Positions 1 through 8,629 of a DNA stretch of 43,746 nt are shown in pieces (position 1 is the first letter of the stretch; each line of letters opens with the position of its first letter). A program made the translations under genes and the position numbers. Below the pieces are notes generated by a model. It was not told the origin of the DNA and searched no databases. It worked only from the letters and a program-made list of their open reading frames with translations. This DNA comes from Bacteroidia bacterium (GTDB lineage: Bacteria > Bacteroidota > Bacteroidia > Bacteroidales > Prolixibacteraceae): positions 1 to 43,746 of the forward strand of contig JAPLDT010000052.1 in the NCBI GenBank assembly GCA_026391315.1. The letters are read 5' to 3'.

Positions 1-78
1 GATTCGCATGAAGCTAAAATTAAGATAAATAGATTGGTGCGGGAAATTGATAAATGTATTTCACTTTTAAATAAGTAA
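1..78 (+). CDS. C-terminal end of a small hypothetical protein (partial)
   Basis: Frame 1 is open from the window edge to a TAA at 76-78 and gives 25 residues ending IDKCISLLNK. The sequence is charged and heptad-like (KINRLVREIDKCI), as in a short coiled-coil protein. It stops 10 bases before zapA, so the two are probably co-transcribed. Bacteroidota often have a small coiled-coil protein upstream of zapA, but too little is visible to name a family. Confidence 0.5.
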   Translation, partial: DSHEAKIKINRLVREIDKCISLLNK

Positions 79-88
79 TCCGCCTGCT

Positions 89-388
89 ATGGATGATAAA
101 CTTTCGATCAACATCAATATAGCCGATAGACTGTATCCGCTTCGGATCGAAAGAAAAGAGGAGGAAAACATCCGGAAGGCAGCGAAGATTATCAACGATA
201 AAGTTGTTCAGTACAAACAAAGATATCCTTCAAAAGACATACAGGATTGTCTGGCGATGGCTACTTTACAGTTTGTAATTCAAAAATTTGACAGCGAGAA
301 ACAGGTCGAGTATTCGCCCATCGTTGAGGAGTTCGAACGTTTGAACGACTTTTTGGCAGAGTTTTTAGAGAAGGAAAAGACAATATAA
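89..388 (+). CDS. zapA: Cell division protein ZapA
   Basis: A 99-residue protein of normal ZapA length. The N-terminal strand region (SININIADRLYPLRIERKEEENIR) leads into a long helix with the ZapA-type pattern of alternating charged and hydrophobic residues (AAKIINDKVVQYKQRY, then DCLAMATLQFVIQK). ZapA is a cytoplasmic protein that forms dimers and tetramers and cross-links FtsZ filaments at the division ring. The next gene is rny, and the zapA-rny order is a common Bacteroidota arrangement, which supports the call. The ATG at 89 matches the family N-terminus. No clear Shine-Dalgarno site is seen, which is usual in this phylum. Confidence 0.88.
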   Translation: MDDKLSININIADRLYPLRIERKEEENIRKAAKIINDKVVQYKQRYPSKDIQDCLAMATLQFVIQKFDSEKQVEYSPIVEEFERLNDFLAEFLEKEKTI

Positions 389-395
389 TTTAGTC

Positions 396-470
396 AAATA
401 TTTTTACCGCATCTTGTTCTCTTTCATAGGTTTATAACCTATAGAAGAGATTGAGGTTGCGGTTTTTTTA
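396..470 (+). ncRNA. Structured zapA-rny intergenic RNA; possible 6S-like RNA or terminator
   Basis: The gap folds into a long interrupted hairpin. ACCGCA (406-411) pairs with TGCGGT (458-463). Inside it, CTCTT pairs with AAGAG and the apical ATAGGTT pairs with AACCTAT around a small loop. Seven T residues follow at 463-469. A long bulged rod with a U-tail fits either an intrinsic terminator or a small 6S-type RNA. From memory, Bacteroidota 6S RNA (Rfam 6S-Flavo) is often annotated between zapA and rny. The stem here spans only about 58 bases, shorter than I expect for 6S, so the identity is a hypothesis. Confidence 0.4.
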
Positions 471-488
471 ATTTAATAATTTTTCAAT

Positions 489-1964
489 ATGGTTACTACA
501 ATTATAGTAGGCCTGGTGGCTGTTCTGGCTGGAGGGGCAGGATCCTATTTTTTATGGGATATTGTACTTCAAACTAAAAGCCGGAATTTGCTGAAAGAGG
601 CTGAAGTTCAATCTGAGATTATCAAAGAAAAGAAGGCCATTCAGGCCAAGGAAAAATTCATTCAACTCAAGGCAGATCATGATTTGTACATCAATGACCG
701 TAACCAACGGATTATTGGTGCAGAAAATAAGCTGAAACAAAGGGAGGCCATTCATCTGCAGCGAAAAGAAGAACTTCAGCGTAAAATCAAGGAATCTGAA
801 GTTGCCAAACAGGAATCAGATACATTACGCGACAGTCTTACCGTTCAATTGGACCTTATCGAGCAAAAGAATGAGGAACTTGAACGTCTACACAAAAAAC
901 AGATTGACCAATTGGAAGCGATGTCCGGAATTTCAGCCGATGAAGCTAAAACCCAACTGATTGATTCTTTGAAAAATGAGGCCAAAACTGAGGCAATGTC
1001 ATACATCCAGGAGATCATGGATGAGGCCAAAATGAATGCAAACAAAGAGGCTAAGAAGATCATCGTTAAATCCATTCAGCGTGTTGCCTCTGAAACAGCC
1101 ATCGAGAATGCTGTTACTGTTTTTCACATTGAAAGCGACGACGATACACCTGAAGCCATTGTTCTCTCCGGTTTTGATCCGGTACGGCGCGAAATAGCCC
1201 GTCTTGCCCTTCACCAGTTGGTCACGGACGGTCGAATTCACCCTGCCAGAATTGAAGAGGTTGTCAACAAAGTAAAGAAACAGGTCGAAGAAGAGATTAT
1301 TGAAACTGGAAAACGCACCACAATCGATTTGGGTATACATGGAATGCATCCTGAATTGATCCGTTTGATCGGAAAAATGAAATACCGTTCCTCTTACGGA
1401 CAGAACTTGTTGCAGCACTCCAGGGAGACAGCGAACCTCTGTGCAATTATGGCTGCAGAACTCGGATTGAATCCGAAAAAAGCCAAGAGGGCAGGTCTTT
1501 TGCACGACATTGGAAAAGTTCCGGATGATGAACCGGAATTACCACATGCAATTTTGGGTATGAAACTTGCCGAGAAGTACAAAGAGAAACCGGACATTTG
1601 CAATGCCATTGGTTCTCACCATGAGGAAGTGGAAATGGAAACGCTGTTGGCTCCACTGGTTCAGGCTTGTGATGCCATTTCAGGAGCCCGTCCCGGGGCT
1701 CGGAGAGAGGCAGTTGAATCTTACATCAAAAGGTTGAACGACCTCGAAAACATGGCTTTATCATATCCCGGAGTGACAAAAACCTATGCTATTCAGGCTG
1801 GTCGCGAATTGCGGGTAATCGTCGGAAGCGATAAGATGACTGATGCCGAAGCCGAGAGTTTGTCGTACGACATAGCCAAAAAGATTCAGGATGAAATGAC
1901 TTACCCCGGTCAGGTTAAGATAACAGTCATACGTGAGACCAGAGCGGTGAATTATGCAAAATAG
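489..1964 (+). CDS. rny: Ribonuclease Y with a deletion in its KH domain
   Basis: A membrane-anchored endoribonuclease that starts mRNA decay. In order: an N-terminal transmembrane helix (residues 2-24), a long charged coiled coil (about 30-190), the remains of a KH domain, and an HD domain with HSRETANL and the metal-binding HDIGK. The C-terminus ([16 protein letters not shown]) is nearly identical to the family consensus. The protein has 491 residues where relatives have about 511-520. The shortfall lies at residues 215-220 (ESDDDT), where the family has about 27 more residues carrying the KH GXXG loop (GREGRNIRALEAATG). The reading frame is kept, so RNA binding rather than catalysis should be affected. 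A bidirectional terminator follows the gene. Confidence 0.95.
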   Translation: MVTTIIVGLVAVLAGGAGSYFLWDIVLQTKSRNLLKEAEVQSEIIKEKKAIQAKEKFIQLKADHDLYINDRNQRIIGAENKLKQREAIHLQRKEELQRKIKESEVAKQESDTLRDSLTVQLDLIEQKNEELERLHKKQIDQLEAMSGISADEAKTQLIDSLKNEAKTEAMSYIQEIMDEAKMNANKEAKKIIVKSIQRVASETAIENAVTVFHIESDDDTPEAIVLSGFDPVRREIARLALHQLVTDGRIHPARIEEVVNKVKKQVEEEIIETGKRTTIDLGIHGMHPELIRLIGKMKYRSSYGQNLLQHSRETANLCAIMAAELGLNPKKAKRAGLLHDIGKVPDDEPELPHAILGMKLAEKYKEKPDICNAIGSHHEEVEMETLLAPLVQACDAISGARPGARREAVESYIKRLNDLENMALSYPGVTKTYAIQAGRELRVIVGSDKMTDAEAESLSYDIAKKIQDEMTYPGQVKITVIRETRAVNYAK

Positions 1965-1999
1965 GAGAACAGCATTGCTCCATCTTCAAAATAATTTGA

Positions 2000-2030
2000 A
2001 AGGCCATCCGGAAGGGTGGCCTTTTGGTTT
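2000..2030. terminator. Bidirectional intrinsic terminator between rny and the SirB1-like gene
   Basis: A 10-bp stem (AAGGCCATCC at 2000-2009 with GGGTGGCCTT at 2014-2023, one G-T pair) closes a GGAA tetraloop. It is followed by TTTT and preceded by A-rich sequence, so it can act for both convergent genes. It lies just after rny and just past the stop of the minus-strand gene. Confidence 0.85.
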
Positions 2031-2919
2031 AATAGCCTTCGAGCAATGCCAATAAGTCTTCCGTCAACAAAAGTTTCTCTTGATCACCTTCATTGGTATA
2101 AATCAGATACATCAGGTTTAAAAGCTTTTTGATCAGACTCAGATCTGTTTCAATCCTGGTTACAACTTTACCATACTTTTGAGACTTATCATACAAAAAT
2201 TGCACCTCTTTGGGGCTTATAACAGAGCCTCTGTGCGCAACGTTGATGTAAAAGAGGTACTTATCTGTTGAAGTGCCGAATGCCAGCGAAGCCGCCAGAT
2301 TGTCCTCATAAACCAACAACAATTTGTTGGCTAGCATGATAGGTATCAAATCGAGATGGAGATTACGGGCTATGATCAGGTAAAGAACTGTCAGGGAATA
2401 GACATTGCCAATTTTGGAAAAGAGAAGTTTGTCCAGGATAATGCTATCCACATTGGGATTATCACTGTTCGAAATATCAAACCCGTTGATTTTAAAAAGA
2501 ATATGGTTGATAACAGCCACTTTTTCAAGGGATGTCATCGATTCGGTAACCTCCAGCCATACCTCCCGATAAATTTTTTGGATGCTGTTCTCTATTTTTT
2601 CTTTTGAAATAGTTGGATGATGAATAGAGGAAACCAAAAGCCAACCATCGATCAGCGTTCTGTTTTCAGAGCTGATCCAATCCTTCATCCGATCAAGAAG
2701 AATCTCTTTTTTGAGATGTGAAATAATCTCCTCCAGTTTTTTTACATGTTCAATGGAATTGGCCGTTGAAAGGGATTCTTCCAGTTTTGGAAGCACAACG
2801 GATCCCAGTGAAAACAATTTTTCCTTAACTGAAACGAAGACAAGTTCATCCTGATCGTCCAGAAGAGAGATCAACGCATCCAATGTGGGTCCTGATACTG
2901 TCATCTTATATTCGGTCAA
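2029..2919 (-). CDS. Transglutaminase-like SirB1-family protein
   Basis: A 296-residue soluble protein. The central block (REVWLEVTESMTSLEKVAVINHILF, then LDKLLFSKIGNVYSLTVLYLIIARNLHLDL) matches the SirB1/Transglut_core2 family, in which a short-chain version of NxxLx(S)hxxLxxxxA(R)xxLx follows a conserved K.GNP/GN motif. The molecular function of this family is unknown, and no transglutaminase catalytic triad can be assigned here. Its start overlaps the end of the upstream phosphorylase gene by 14 bases, so the two are probably translated from one message. There is no signal peptide, so it is likely cytoplasmic. Confidence 0.7.
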   Translation of the reverse strand: MTEYKMTVSGPTLDALISLLDDQDELVFVSVKEKLFSLGSVVLPKLEESLSTANSIEHVKKLEEIISHLKKEILLDRMKDWISSENRTLIDGWLLVSSIHHPTISKEKIENSIQKIYREVWLEVTESMTSLEKVAVINHILFKINGFDISNSDNPNVDSIILDKLLFSKIGNVYSLTVLYLIIARNLHLDLIPIMLANKLLLVYEDNLAASLAFGTSTDKYLFYINVAHRGSVISPKEVQFLYDKSQKYGKVVTRIETDLSLIKKLLNLMYLIYTNEGDQEKLLLTEDLLALLEGY

Positions 2920-3775
2920 GTACTTTTTGAACCAATTTTACCATCACCGGTTTGTAATCTTCATTCGCGCGCTTCGAGACCCTGTTGGCAATGATTATAC
3001 AGACGGTCAGTGCTTTGTGTCCCAGCAATTTGCTGAGTCCATAAATGGCTGAGCACTCCATCTCATAATTGGTAATTCGCTGATTCCCGAACCTGAAGGC
3101 TTCGATTTTATCGTTGATGCGCGGATCCACGATTTTGAGTCTCAACTCGCGACCCTGAGGTCCGTAAAAACCTGGAGCGGATATGGTTACCCCAGGAGTA
3201 AATTCGCTGTCCACAATCTTATTAAATAGATCCTCATCGGCTTCAACAACGTAGGGTGAGGGAAGGAGCTTATTCCACTGAACAAATGATTTAAAGGATT
3301 CTTCAAAAGCGATATCAGAAACTTCCTCACGTCGCTCATAGAAATTCAAAAGTCCGTCAAATCCGATCGCTTTTTTGGAAGCAAGAAAGGCATTCACGGG
3401 AATATCTCTCTGCAATCCGCCGGATGTTCCAATTCGAATAATACTCAGTGATTTACGCTCTATTTTTATCTGTCTGGTGTGCAAATCAATGTTTACCAAA
3501 GCATCCAATTCATTGAGGACAATGTCGATATTATCAGTTCCAATGCCCGTTGAAAGTACGGTGATTCTTTTGGAGCCATACATTCCGGTAGTGGAGACAA
3601 ATTCGCGGTTCTCAGTTTCAGATTCAATTTGATCAAAAAATCCTGCAATCATCTTGACTCTGCCGGGATCTCCAACCAAAATAACATGATCGGCCAATTG
3701 TTCCGGTTTCATGTGAAGATGAAAAATCGTACCATCGGGATTGATGATCAGCTCAGAAGGTTCAATTACGCTCAT
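2906..3775 (-). CDS. Uridine phosphorylase-like nucleoside phosphorylase
   Basis: A nucleoside phosphorylase (PNP/UDP superfamily) that would cleave a pyrimidine nucleoside with phosphate to release base and ribose-1-phosphate in salvage. Visible motifs are the phosphate-binding VGDPGRV near the N-terminus, a STGIG turn, RIGTSGGLQ, and the C-terminal base/ribose-binding segment NYEMECSAIYGLSKLLGHKALTV. The open frame extends to 3799, but family members begin just before SELIINPDGTIFHLH, so the ATG at 3775 (MSVIEPSEL) is preferred. That gives 289 residues. Substrate cannot be fixed from sequence; uridine is the most likely. Confidence 0.82.
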   Translation of the reverse strand: MSVIEPSELIINPDGTIFHLHMKPEQLADHVILVGDPGRVKMIAGFFDQIESETENREFVSTTGMYGSKRITVLSTGIGTDNIDIVLNELDALVNIDLHTRQIKIERKSLSIIRIGTSGGLQRDIPVNAFLASKKAIGFDGLLNFYERREEVSDIAFEESFKSFVQWNKLLPSPYVVEADEDLFNKIVDSEFTPGVTISAPGFYGPQGRELRLKIVDPRINDKIEAFRFGNQRITNYEMECSAIYGLSKLLGHKALTVCIIIANRVSKRANEDYKPVMVKLVQKVLDRI

Positions 3776-3861
3776 GGTAATTATTTTGATGTAGTTCAAA
3801 GGTAAAAAAAAGTAGGATGATCCTGAATATTTTTAATTTTGCTGCGAATAAATATCAAATT

Positions 3862-4323
3862 ATGATTCAAAGAATTCAAACCCTATACCTGATTGTTGCT
3901 GATTTGTTGGTAGTATCCTTACTTTTTCTCCCTTTGGCGGTATTAACAGACAAATCAGGGATTTTTTATCATTTGAATGCCACGGGTATTTTCAAGGATG
4001 GGGTAGCGGGGGCAGCCATTCAAAATTCATGGCCAATTATGGGGTTGATCAGTTTAATTTTGGTGGCAATAATTTTCACCATCTTTCAGTTCCGAAATAG
4101 ATCCGGACAAATAAAGCTTGCCTACATGAATATATTGTTGCTCATTTGCTTAATGGTGGTGATCTGCTTCTTTGCCTGGAATGGCAGCAACGCCTTGGGT
4201 GGAAGTTACTATTTTAAATTGCAAACCTCTTTTCCACTTGTAGCTGCTATTTTTACCTATCTGGCCATCCGTGGTATCGCAAAAGATGAAAATCTTGTCA
4301 AATCCATTGACCGTATCCGCTAA
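3862..4323 (+). CDS. DUF4293 four-helix membrane protein
   Basis: A 153-residue integral membrane protein that starts MIQRIQTLYLIVADLL, the conserved opening of DUF4293, a Bacteroidota-specific family of unknown function. Four hydrophobic segments are visible: the N-terminal helix, WPIMGLISLILVAIIFTIF, the segment around NILLLICLMVVICFFAW, and SFPLVAAIFTYLAIRGI. The frame is open from 3817, but the 15 extra residues do not fit the family, so the ATG at 3862 is chosen. The 3' end overlaps the end of the convergent gene by 4 bases. Confidence 0.8.
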   Translation: MIQRIQTLYLIVADLLVVSLLFLPLAVLTDKSGIFYHLNATGIFKDGVAGAAIQNSWPIMGLISLILVAIIFTIFQFRNRSGQIKLAYMNILLLICLMVVICFFAWNGSNALGGSYYFKLQTSFPLVAAIFTYLAIRGIAKDENLVKSIDRIR

Positions 4324-4778
4324 AAAAGTTCAGAAAGTTTTTCTGCAATGGCCGAAAGAAATTGTTCGTCCTTCGTTGTGAATGGTGCATAGGCATGTGA
4401 GTCGATGTCAATTTCAGCCACAAACTGACCATTTTTAAGAATTGGAACTACAATTTCGCTCTGTACATCTATGCTGCAGGCAAGATAGTTATCCTGTTCA
4501 GCAACATCCTGCACAACCATTGTTTTCCTACTTGCAGCCACCTGCCCGCATATTCCCTTTCCTACCGGGATGTGGGTATGATCGGTAGCAGCACCCGTGT
4601 ACGGACCCAGAACCAATTGATCATTTTGTGAATCGAGCAAATAGAAACCAACCCAGTCATAATGCGAGATCCCTGATTTTAACAGCTGTGATGTACTTAA
4701 CATCAAGCTATCAAGATCTAAACCCTTGTCTTTAAGGTCACAGAATTCATTGTATACTCCGGAAAATTGCAGTTCCAT
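4320..4778 (-). CDS. GAF-domain protein, free methionine-(R)-sulfoxide reductase-like
   Basis: A 152-residue single GAF domain of the fRMsr family, which reduces free methionine-R-sulfoxide. DWVGFYLLD, LGPYTG, PVGKGICG and YLACSIDVQSEIVVPI are clear family signatures. The family uses three cysteines (84, 94 and 118 in E. coli). Here C77 and C101 keep the 24-residue spacing of 94 and 118, but the position of Cys84 is His67. Disulfide recycling may therefore work differently or be lost. The gene is last in a pyrB-pyrI run, 9 bases after pyrI. Confidence 0.75.
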   Translation of the reverse strand: MELQFSGVYNEFCDLKDKGLDLDSLMLSTSQLLKSGISHYDWVGFYLLDSQNDQLVLGPYTGAATDHTHIPVGKGICGQVAASRKTMVVQDVAEQDNYLACSIDVQSEIVVPILKNGQFVAEIDIDSHAYAPFTTKDEQFLSAIAEKLSELF

Positions 4779-4787
4779 CTTTCTGGT

Positions 4788-5240
4788 CTATTTGATCTTT
4801 ATTTCGTTCTCATAGGTGATTTTCTCACAGTAATAACACTTCATTTCAATAGGTTTTTCATTGATAATCTGAAATTTAGTGCTCACATTCTCAGCATTTG
4901 TGATACATTTTGGATTGAAGCAGCGTACAATTCCATTTACCTGTTCAGGAATTTGAACCACTCGTTTTTCAACCACCTCATAATTTCGGATGGTGTTAAG
5001 TTTCGCATTGGGAGCTACCAGTGCAATTTTGTTAACCTCCTCATCTTCAAAGTATCGATTGGCAATCTTGATAATTGCTTTGGTTCCCATTGCCTTGCTG
5101 TCGAGATTGTTACCAAAAGTGACCATGTTGTTAAATTCATCCAATTTTAGAATTTGAACTACTTTAAACAGCGCTTTTGTGGGAATGTGATCAATCACCG
5201 TTCCGTCTTTTATGGCACTTACATTAAGCTGCTTTTCCAT
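4788..5240 (-). CDS. pyrI: Aspartate carbamoyltransferase regulatory chain
   Basis: A 150-residue regulatory subunit of aspartate transcarbamoylase, usual length for the family. The N-terminal allosteric domain (LNVSAIKDGTVIDHIPTKAL) carries the nucleotide-binding region. The C-terminal zinc domain has four ligands in CFNPKC and CYYC. It binds CTP and ATP and holds the catalytic trimers in a dodecamer. It follows pyrB by 10 bases, so the two subunits are co-expressed. Confidence 0.95.
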   Translation of the reverse strand: MEKQLNVSAIKDGTVIDHIPTKALFKVVQILKLDEFNNMVTFGNNLDSKAMGTKAIIKIANRYFEDEEVNKIALVAPNAKLNTIRNYEVVEKRVVQIPEQVNGIVRCFNPKCITNAENVSTKFQIINEKPIEMKCYYCEKITYENEIKIK

Positions 5241-5250
5241 TTGATTTGAA

Positions 5251-6162
5251 TTATCGAAGATTTAACAAGTGAGATATGATCGCCATGCGAGTGAATACGC
5301 CATTTCTGGCTTGTGTAAAATAGTATGCTTTAGGATTGCTGTCCACATTGGTGTGAATCTCATTGATTCTTGGCAGTGGGTGCAATATTTTTACGGTAGG
5401 TTTTGTATTGGCTAACATCTCATTTTTAAGTATATAGACATTTTTAACTTTCTCGTATTCAACGGGATCGATAAATCGTTCCTTTTGAACGCGTGTCATG
5501 TAGATGATATCCGCCTGGTTGATAATATCGTTGAACTCAAGGTGTTCAAAATAGCGTATTCCCTTGTTGGAAAGATAGAGCTTGTATTCATCCGGCATGG
5601 CTAATTCGGGTGGGGCAACAAAATTAAAGATAGGATTCTTAAATTGAGACATGGCCATCAGCAAGCTATGAACGGTTCTTCCATATTTCAGATCACCGAC
5701 CATGAAGAGATTAATGTCATCCAACCGGCCCTGAGTTTTCATGATGGAATACATGTCGAGTAAGGTTTGACTTGGATGCTGGTTGGCGCCGTCTCCTGCG
5801 TTGATAACAGGTACATCAGAAACCTCAGCAGCATATCGTGCACTTCCCTCCAATGGGTGCCGCATGATGATCAGATCCGCATAATTACTCACCATTTTGA
5901 TGGTGTCGTGAAGCGTTTCTCCCTTAGAAACACTGGATGAATTGGAATCGGAGAATCCAATAATTTTTCCGCCCAAACGATTAATTGCAGTTTCAAAACT
6001 TAGTCTGGTTCGCGTAGAAGGCTCAAAAAACAGTGTGGCAATCACTTTCCCTTTCAACAAAGACTGACTGGGATTCTCTTCAAACTGACTGGAAAGTTCC
6101 ATAATCTTCAGATACTCCTCCTTGGAAAAATCTGTGATTGAGATTAAATTCTTTTTGCTCAT
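5251..6162 (-). CDS. pyrB: Aspartate carbamoyltransferase catalytic chain
   Basis: A 303-residue enzyme that joins carbamoyl phosphate and aspartate, the committed step of pyrimidine synthesis. The carbamoyl-phosphate loop [11 protein letters not shown] lies near residue 50, and the second-domain motifs [23 protein letters not shown] and HPLPRINEI are intact. It precedes pyrI and follows the YigZ-family gene by 25 bases. Confidence 0.96.
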   Translation of the reverse strand: MSKKNLISITDFSKEEYLKIMELSSQFEENPSQSLLKGKVIATLFFEPSTRTRLSFETAINRLGGKIIGFSDSNSSSVSKGETLHDTIKMVSNYADLIIMRHPLEGSARYAAEVSDVPVINAGDGANQHPSQTLLDMYSIMKTQGRLDDINLFMVGDLKYGRTVHSLLMAMSQFKNPIFNFVAPPELAMPDEYKLYLSNKGIRYFEHLEFNDIINQADIIYMTRVQKERFIDPVEYEKVKNVYILKNEMLANTKPTVKILHPLPRINEIHTNVDSNPKAYYFTQARNGVFTRMAIISHLLNLR

Positions 6163-6187
6163 GTTTGGTTAATATTGATTATTTGTT

Positions 6188-6799
6188 TTATTCCTGAACT
6201 ATTTTTAAGCCTTGATAACCCTCGATTTTGGCAATTTTCGATTCAACATCTTCCAACCTGGTTGATCGTACTTTTATCTGAATGGTACATTGAAGATCAA
6301 AATGTGTGGTGACTATTTCCAGTTGTTCCTCTTTGATCAATTGCATCAGGTTGTTCATTGCCGCATAATCAAACTTAATTTCCAGGATATGTTCAACTGT
6401 TCTTGTAATGATCATTGTATTGGAAATAGCATCGCTGGCTGCCTGTTTGTAGGCCTGAATAAGTCCGCTAACCCCTAGCAATGTTCCGCCAAAATATCTG
6501 ACCACTACAAGTAGTATGTTTGTTAGTTGGTGTGACTGAATCTGACCAAATATGGGTCTGCCGGCTGTTCCTGATGGTTCGCCGTCATCATTGACACGAT
6601 ATCTTTCCTGACCAATCCCTAAACTCCATGCATAACAGCAGTGACGGGCCGAAAAATGTTCCTTTCTGATACCAGCAAGTATATCCTTGATCGTCTCTTC
6701 ATTTTGAACGGGAAATGCAAAGGAGATAAACTTGCTGCCCTTTTCCTTGTACAAGCCTTCGGATGGATGATCAATGGATTGATAGGTATCAGGAGCCAT
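6188..6799 (-). CDS. YigZ/IMPACT family protein
   Basis: A 203-residue protein of the YigZ/UPF0029 family. The N-terminal IMPACT domain has KEKGSKFISFAFPV, the conserved HFSARHCCYAW and DDGEPSGTAGRPI, and the RYFGGTLLGVSGLIQAY helix. The C-terminal half is a DUF1949-like ferredoxin-fold domain. Bacterial members have no settled function, and the eukaryotic relative IMPACT acts on translation control. The gene leads the yigZ-pyrB-pyrI-GAF run, 77 bases after dnaA and beyond the dnaA terminator. Confidence 0.85.
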   Translation of the reverse strand: MAPDTYQSIDHPSEGLYKEKGSKFISFAFPVQNEETIKDILAGIRKEHFSARHCCYAWSLGIGQERYRVNDDGEPSGTAGRPIFGQIQSHQLTNILLVVVRYFGGTLLGVSGLIQAYKQAASDAISNTMIITRTVEHILEIKFDYAAMNNLMQLIKEEQLEIVTTHFDLQCTIQIKVRSTRLEDVESKIAKIEGYQGLKIVQE

Positions 6800-6840
6800 C
6801 TATGCTACGATTAAAATACTGATATTAAATATTTTAAAAT

Positions 6841-6867
6841 AAAAAAAGCAAACTTTTCAGTCTGCTT
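6841..6867 (-). terminator. Intrinsic terminator after dnaA
   Basis: Read on the minus strand, AAGCAGACT (6867-6859) pairs with AGTTTGCTT (6854-6846) around a GAAA loop, one G-T pair, followed by seven T residues. It lies 10 bases beyond the dnaA stop and separates dnaA from the yigZ-pyrB group. Confidence 0.88.
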
Positions 6868-6876
6868 ATGCGAAAA

Positions 6877-8307
6877 TTACATTTTCAATTTATTTTCTAT
6901 TTCATCGATACTCAGCCTAAAATTTTTATCAATCTCTTTCAAGTTGGTGACTGTTCTGCAAGCATGAAGTACTGTGGCATGGTCTTTACCCCCAATTTGT
7001 GAACCAATGGAAGCAAGCGAAGATTGAGTTAAATTTTTGGAGAAGTACATCGCAATTTGTCTGGCCTGAACAATTTCCCTTTTACGTGTTTTAACAGAAA
7101 GGGAATCTACAGGTATACAGAAATAGTCAGATACAACTTTTGAAATATAATCGATGGTTAACTCTCTTTTTGTGTTGTTAACCAGCTTATTAATCATCTT
7201 AATGGCCAGATCAAGGGTAATTTCCTTTTTGTTCAGTGTAGCCTGGGCCAGTAGGGAGATCAAAGCACCTTCCAGTTCTCTTACATTGCTGTTAATATGG
7301 GATGCGATGTATTCCAATACCTCTTCAGAGATGATAATACCATCCTTATAAATCTTTTTCCGAAGGATATTCATCCTGGTCTCAAAATCCGGCACCTGTA
7401 GGTCTGCTGTGAGTCCCCATTTGAAACGCGACAGCAAACGCTGCTCCATACCTTTGAGTTCGATGGGAGATTTATCAGATGTCAGGATTAACTGCTTGCC
7501 GGATTGATGCAAATGATTAAAAATATGGAAGAATGTCTCCTGTGTTTTCTCTTTCCCGGCAAATTCCTGAACATCATCAATAATCAGAACATCTATCATT
7601 TGGTAGAAATGCAAAAAATCATTTCTTGAATTGTTTCGGGTTGCCTCAGAGAATTGAATGAAGAATTTATTGGCATTAACATAGAGAACAATTTTTTCAG
7701 GAAACCGCTCTTTTACCTCTATTCCAATGGCTTGTGCCAAATGGGTTTTTCCCAGTCCTGAATTTCCATATAACATCAGTGGGTTGAAAGCAGTTCCACC
7801 TGGCTTTTGAGCTACTGCATAACCAGCACTCCGTGCCAAACGGTTGCATTCACCTTCAATAAAATTGTCGAATGTATTATCTGATTTTAGTTGGGAGTCG
7901 ATTTGAATTTTCTGGATACCGGGAATTACAAATGGATTACGAATGCCACTCTCGTCAGAAGGGACGATAGCAGATACTGGCTTATTTTTTAAATTATTGT
8001 TCTGGTTGGTAGGCAATTTTATCGTGTACGGTTTATTGTTGACACTATTGTTATTGTCTACAACAACATTGTATTCAAGCTTTGCTCCTGTACCAAGCTC
8101 TTTTCTAAGGGTCTTTCTTAGGATATCAATGTATTGCTCTTCCAGGTACTCGTAAAAAAAAGGACTTGGAACCTGAATCGTCAAAATATTATTCTCCAGC
8201 TTTAAGGGAACAATAGGTTCGAACCAGGTTCTGTAACTTATGTTGGGAACATTGTCTTTGATAATTCTTAAACAACTTTCCCATATTGATACGTGATCTT
8301 TCTCCAT
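6877..8307 (-). CDS. dnaA: Chromosomal replication initiator protein DnaA
   Basis: A 476-residue replication initiator, close to the usual length. Domain I (about 1-90) is followed by a variable linker. The AAA+ domain has a Walker A motif (GNSGLGKTH) and Walker B (VLIIDDVQ), and an arginine-rich sensor region (LLSRFKWG). The C-terminal DNA-binding domain carries the DnaA signature GGKDHATVLHACR. It opens oriC and loads DnaB. The gene stands alone between its own terminator and a 322-base AT-rich upstream gap. Confidence 0.97.
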   Translation of the reverse strand: MEKDHVSIWESCLRIIKDNVPNISYRTWFEPIVPLKLENNILTIQVPSPFFYEYLEEQYIDILRKTLRKELGTGAKLEYNVVVDNNNSVNNKPYTIKLPTNQNNNLKNKPVSAIVPSDESGIRNPFVIPGIQKIQIDSQLKSDNTFDNFIEGECNRLARSAGYAVAQKPGGTAFNPLMLYGNSGLGKTHLAQAIGIEVKERFPEKIVLYVNANKFFIQFSEATRNNSRNDFLHFYQMIDVLIIDDVQEFAGKEKTQETFFHIFNHLHQSGKQLILTSDKSPIELKGMEQRLLSRFKWGLTADLQVPDFETRMNILRKKIYKDGIIISEEVLEYIASHINSNVRELEGALISLLAQATLNKKEITLDLAIKMINKLVNNTKRELTIDYISKVVSDYFCIPVDSLSVKTRKREIVQARQIAMYFSKNLTQSSLASIGSQIGGKDHATVLHACRTVTNLKEIDKNFRLSIDEIENKLKM

Positions 8308-8629
8308 CTAGGTTGCGGTAATAAAAGTAAAACTAAAAAAAGGTAGTCAAATTGAAGGCAAACAAGACAGACCACAATCAATACATATGTGCTATACAGT
8401 TTATCATCTAATTTTTTATTAATCAGTCAAATATGTTAATAATAGAGTTAATTATCTGATAATCAGATTGATAGAAGATAATAAGGGTCAAAATACTGAT
8501 AGTATGATACTTCAATATTTTTAAAATCCTTAAAATTTTTGATGTTTAGTATTTTGACGGATGACAAAATATTTAAAAAATCAATCTTTTTTCGTTGGGT
8601 TAAATTAGTTAAAAAAGATTAACTCAAAA
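8308..8629. other. AT-rich gap upstream of dnaA; possible origin region and dnaA promoter
   Basis: This 322-base gap holds no gene. It is strongly AT-rich and contains an 11-bp perfect inverted repeat, GTCAAAATACT (8487-8497) and AGTATTTTGAC (8548-8558), 50 bases apart. The dnaA promoter must lie here. The setting suits an origin, but I found no canonical TTATCCACA-type DnaA box in either strand, so oriC is only a possibility. Confidence 0.3.
8583..8620 (-). terminator. Hairpin after the MCE gene, possible terminator
   Basis: AATCTTTTTT (8583-8592) and AAAAAAGATT (8611-8620) form a perfect 10-bp stem with an 18-base loop, starting 10 bases beyond the stop of the minus-strand MCE gene. A further T-run follows on that strand. 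The stem is AT-rich and the loop large, so termination would be modest. Confidence 0.45.

Noticed and set aside
999-1505. A 168-residue open frame on the minus strand inside rny.
   Set aside because: It lies wholly opposite a strongly conserved gene and its translation has no recognisable family features.
8308-8629. A definite oriC call next to dnaA.
   Set aside because: AT-rich and well placed, but no canonical DnaA boxes or tandem 13-mers could be found by eye.
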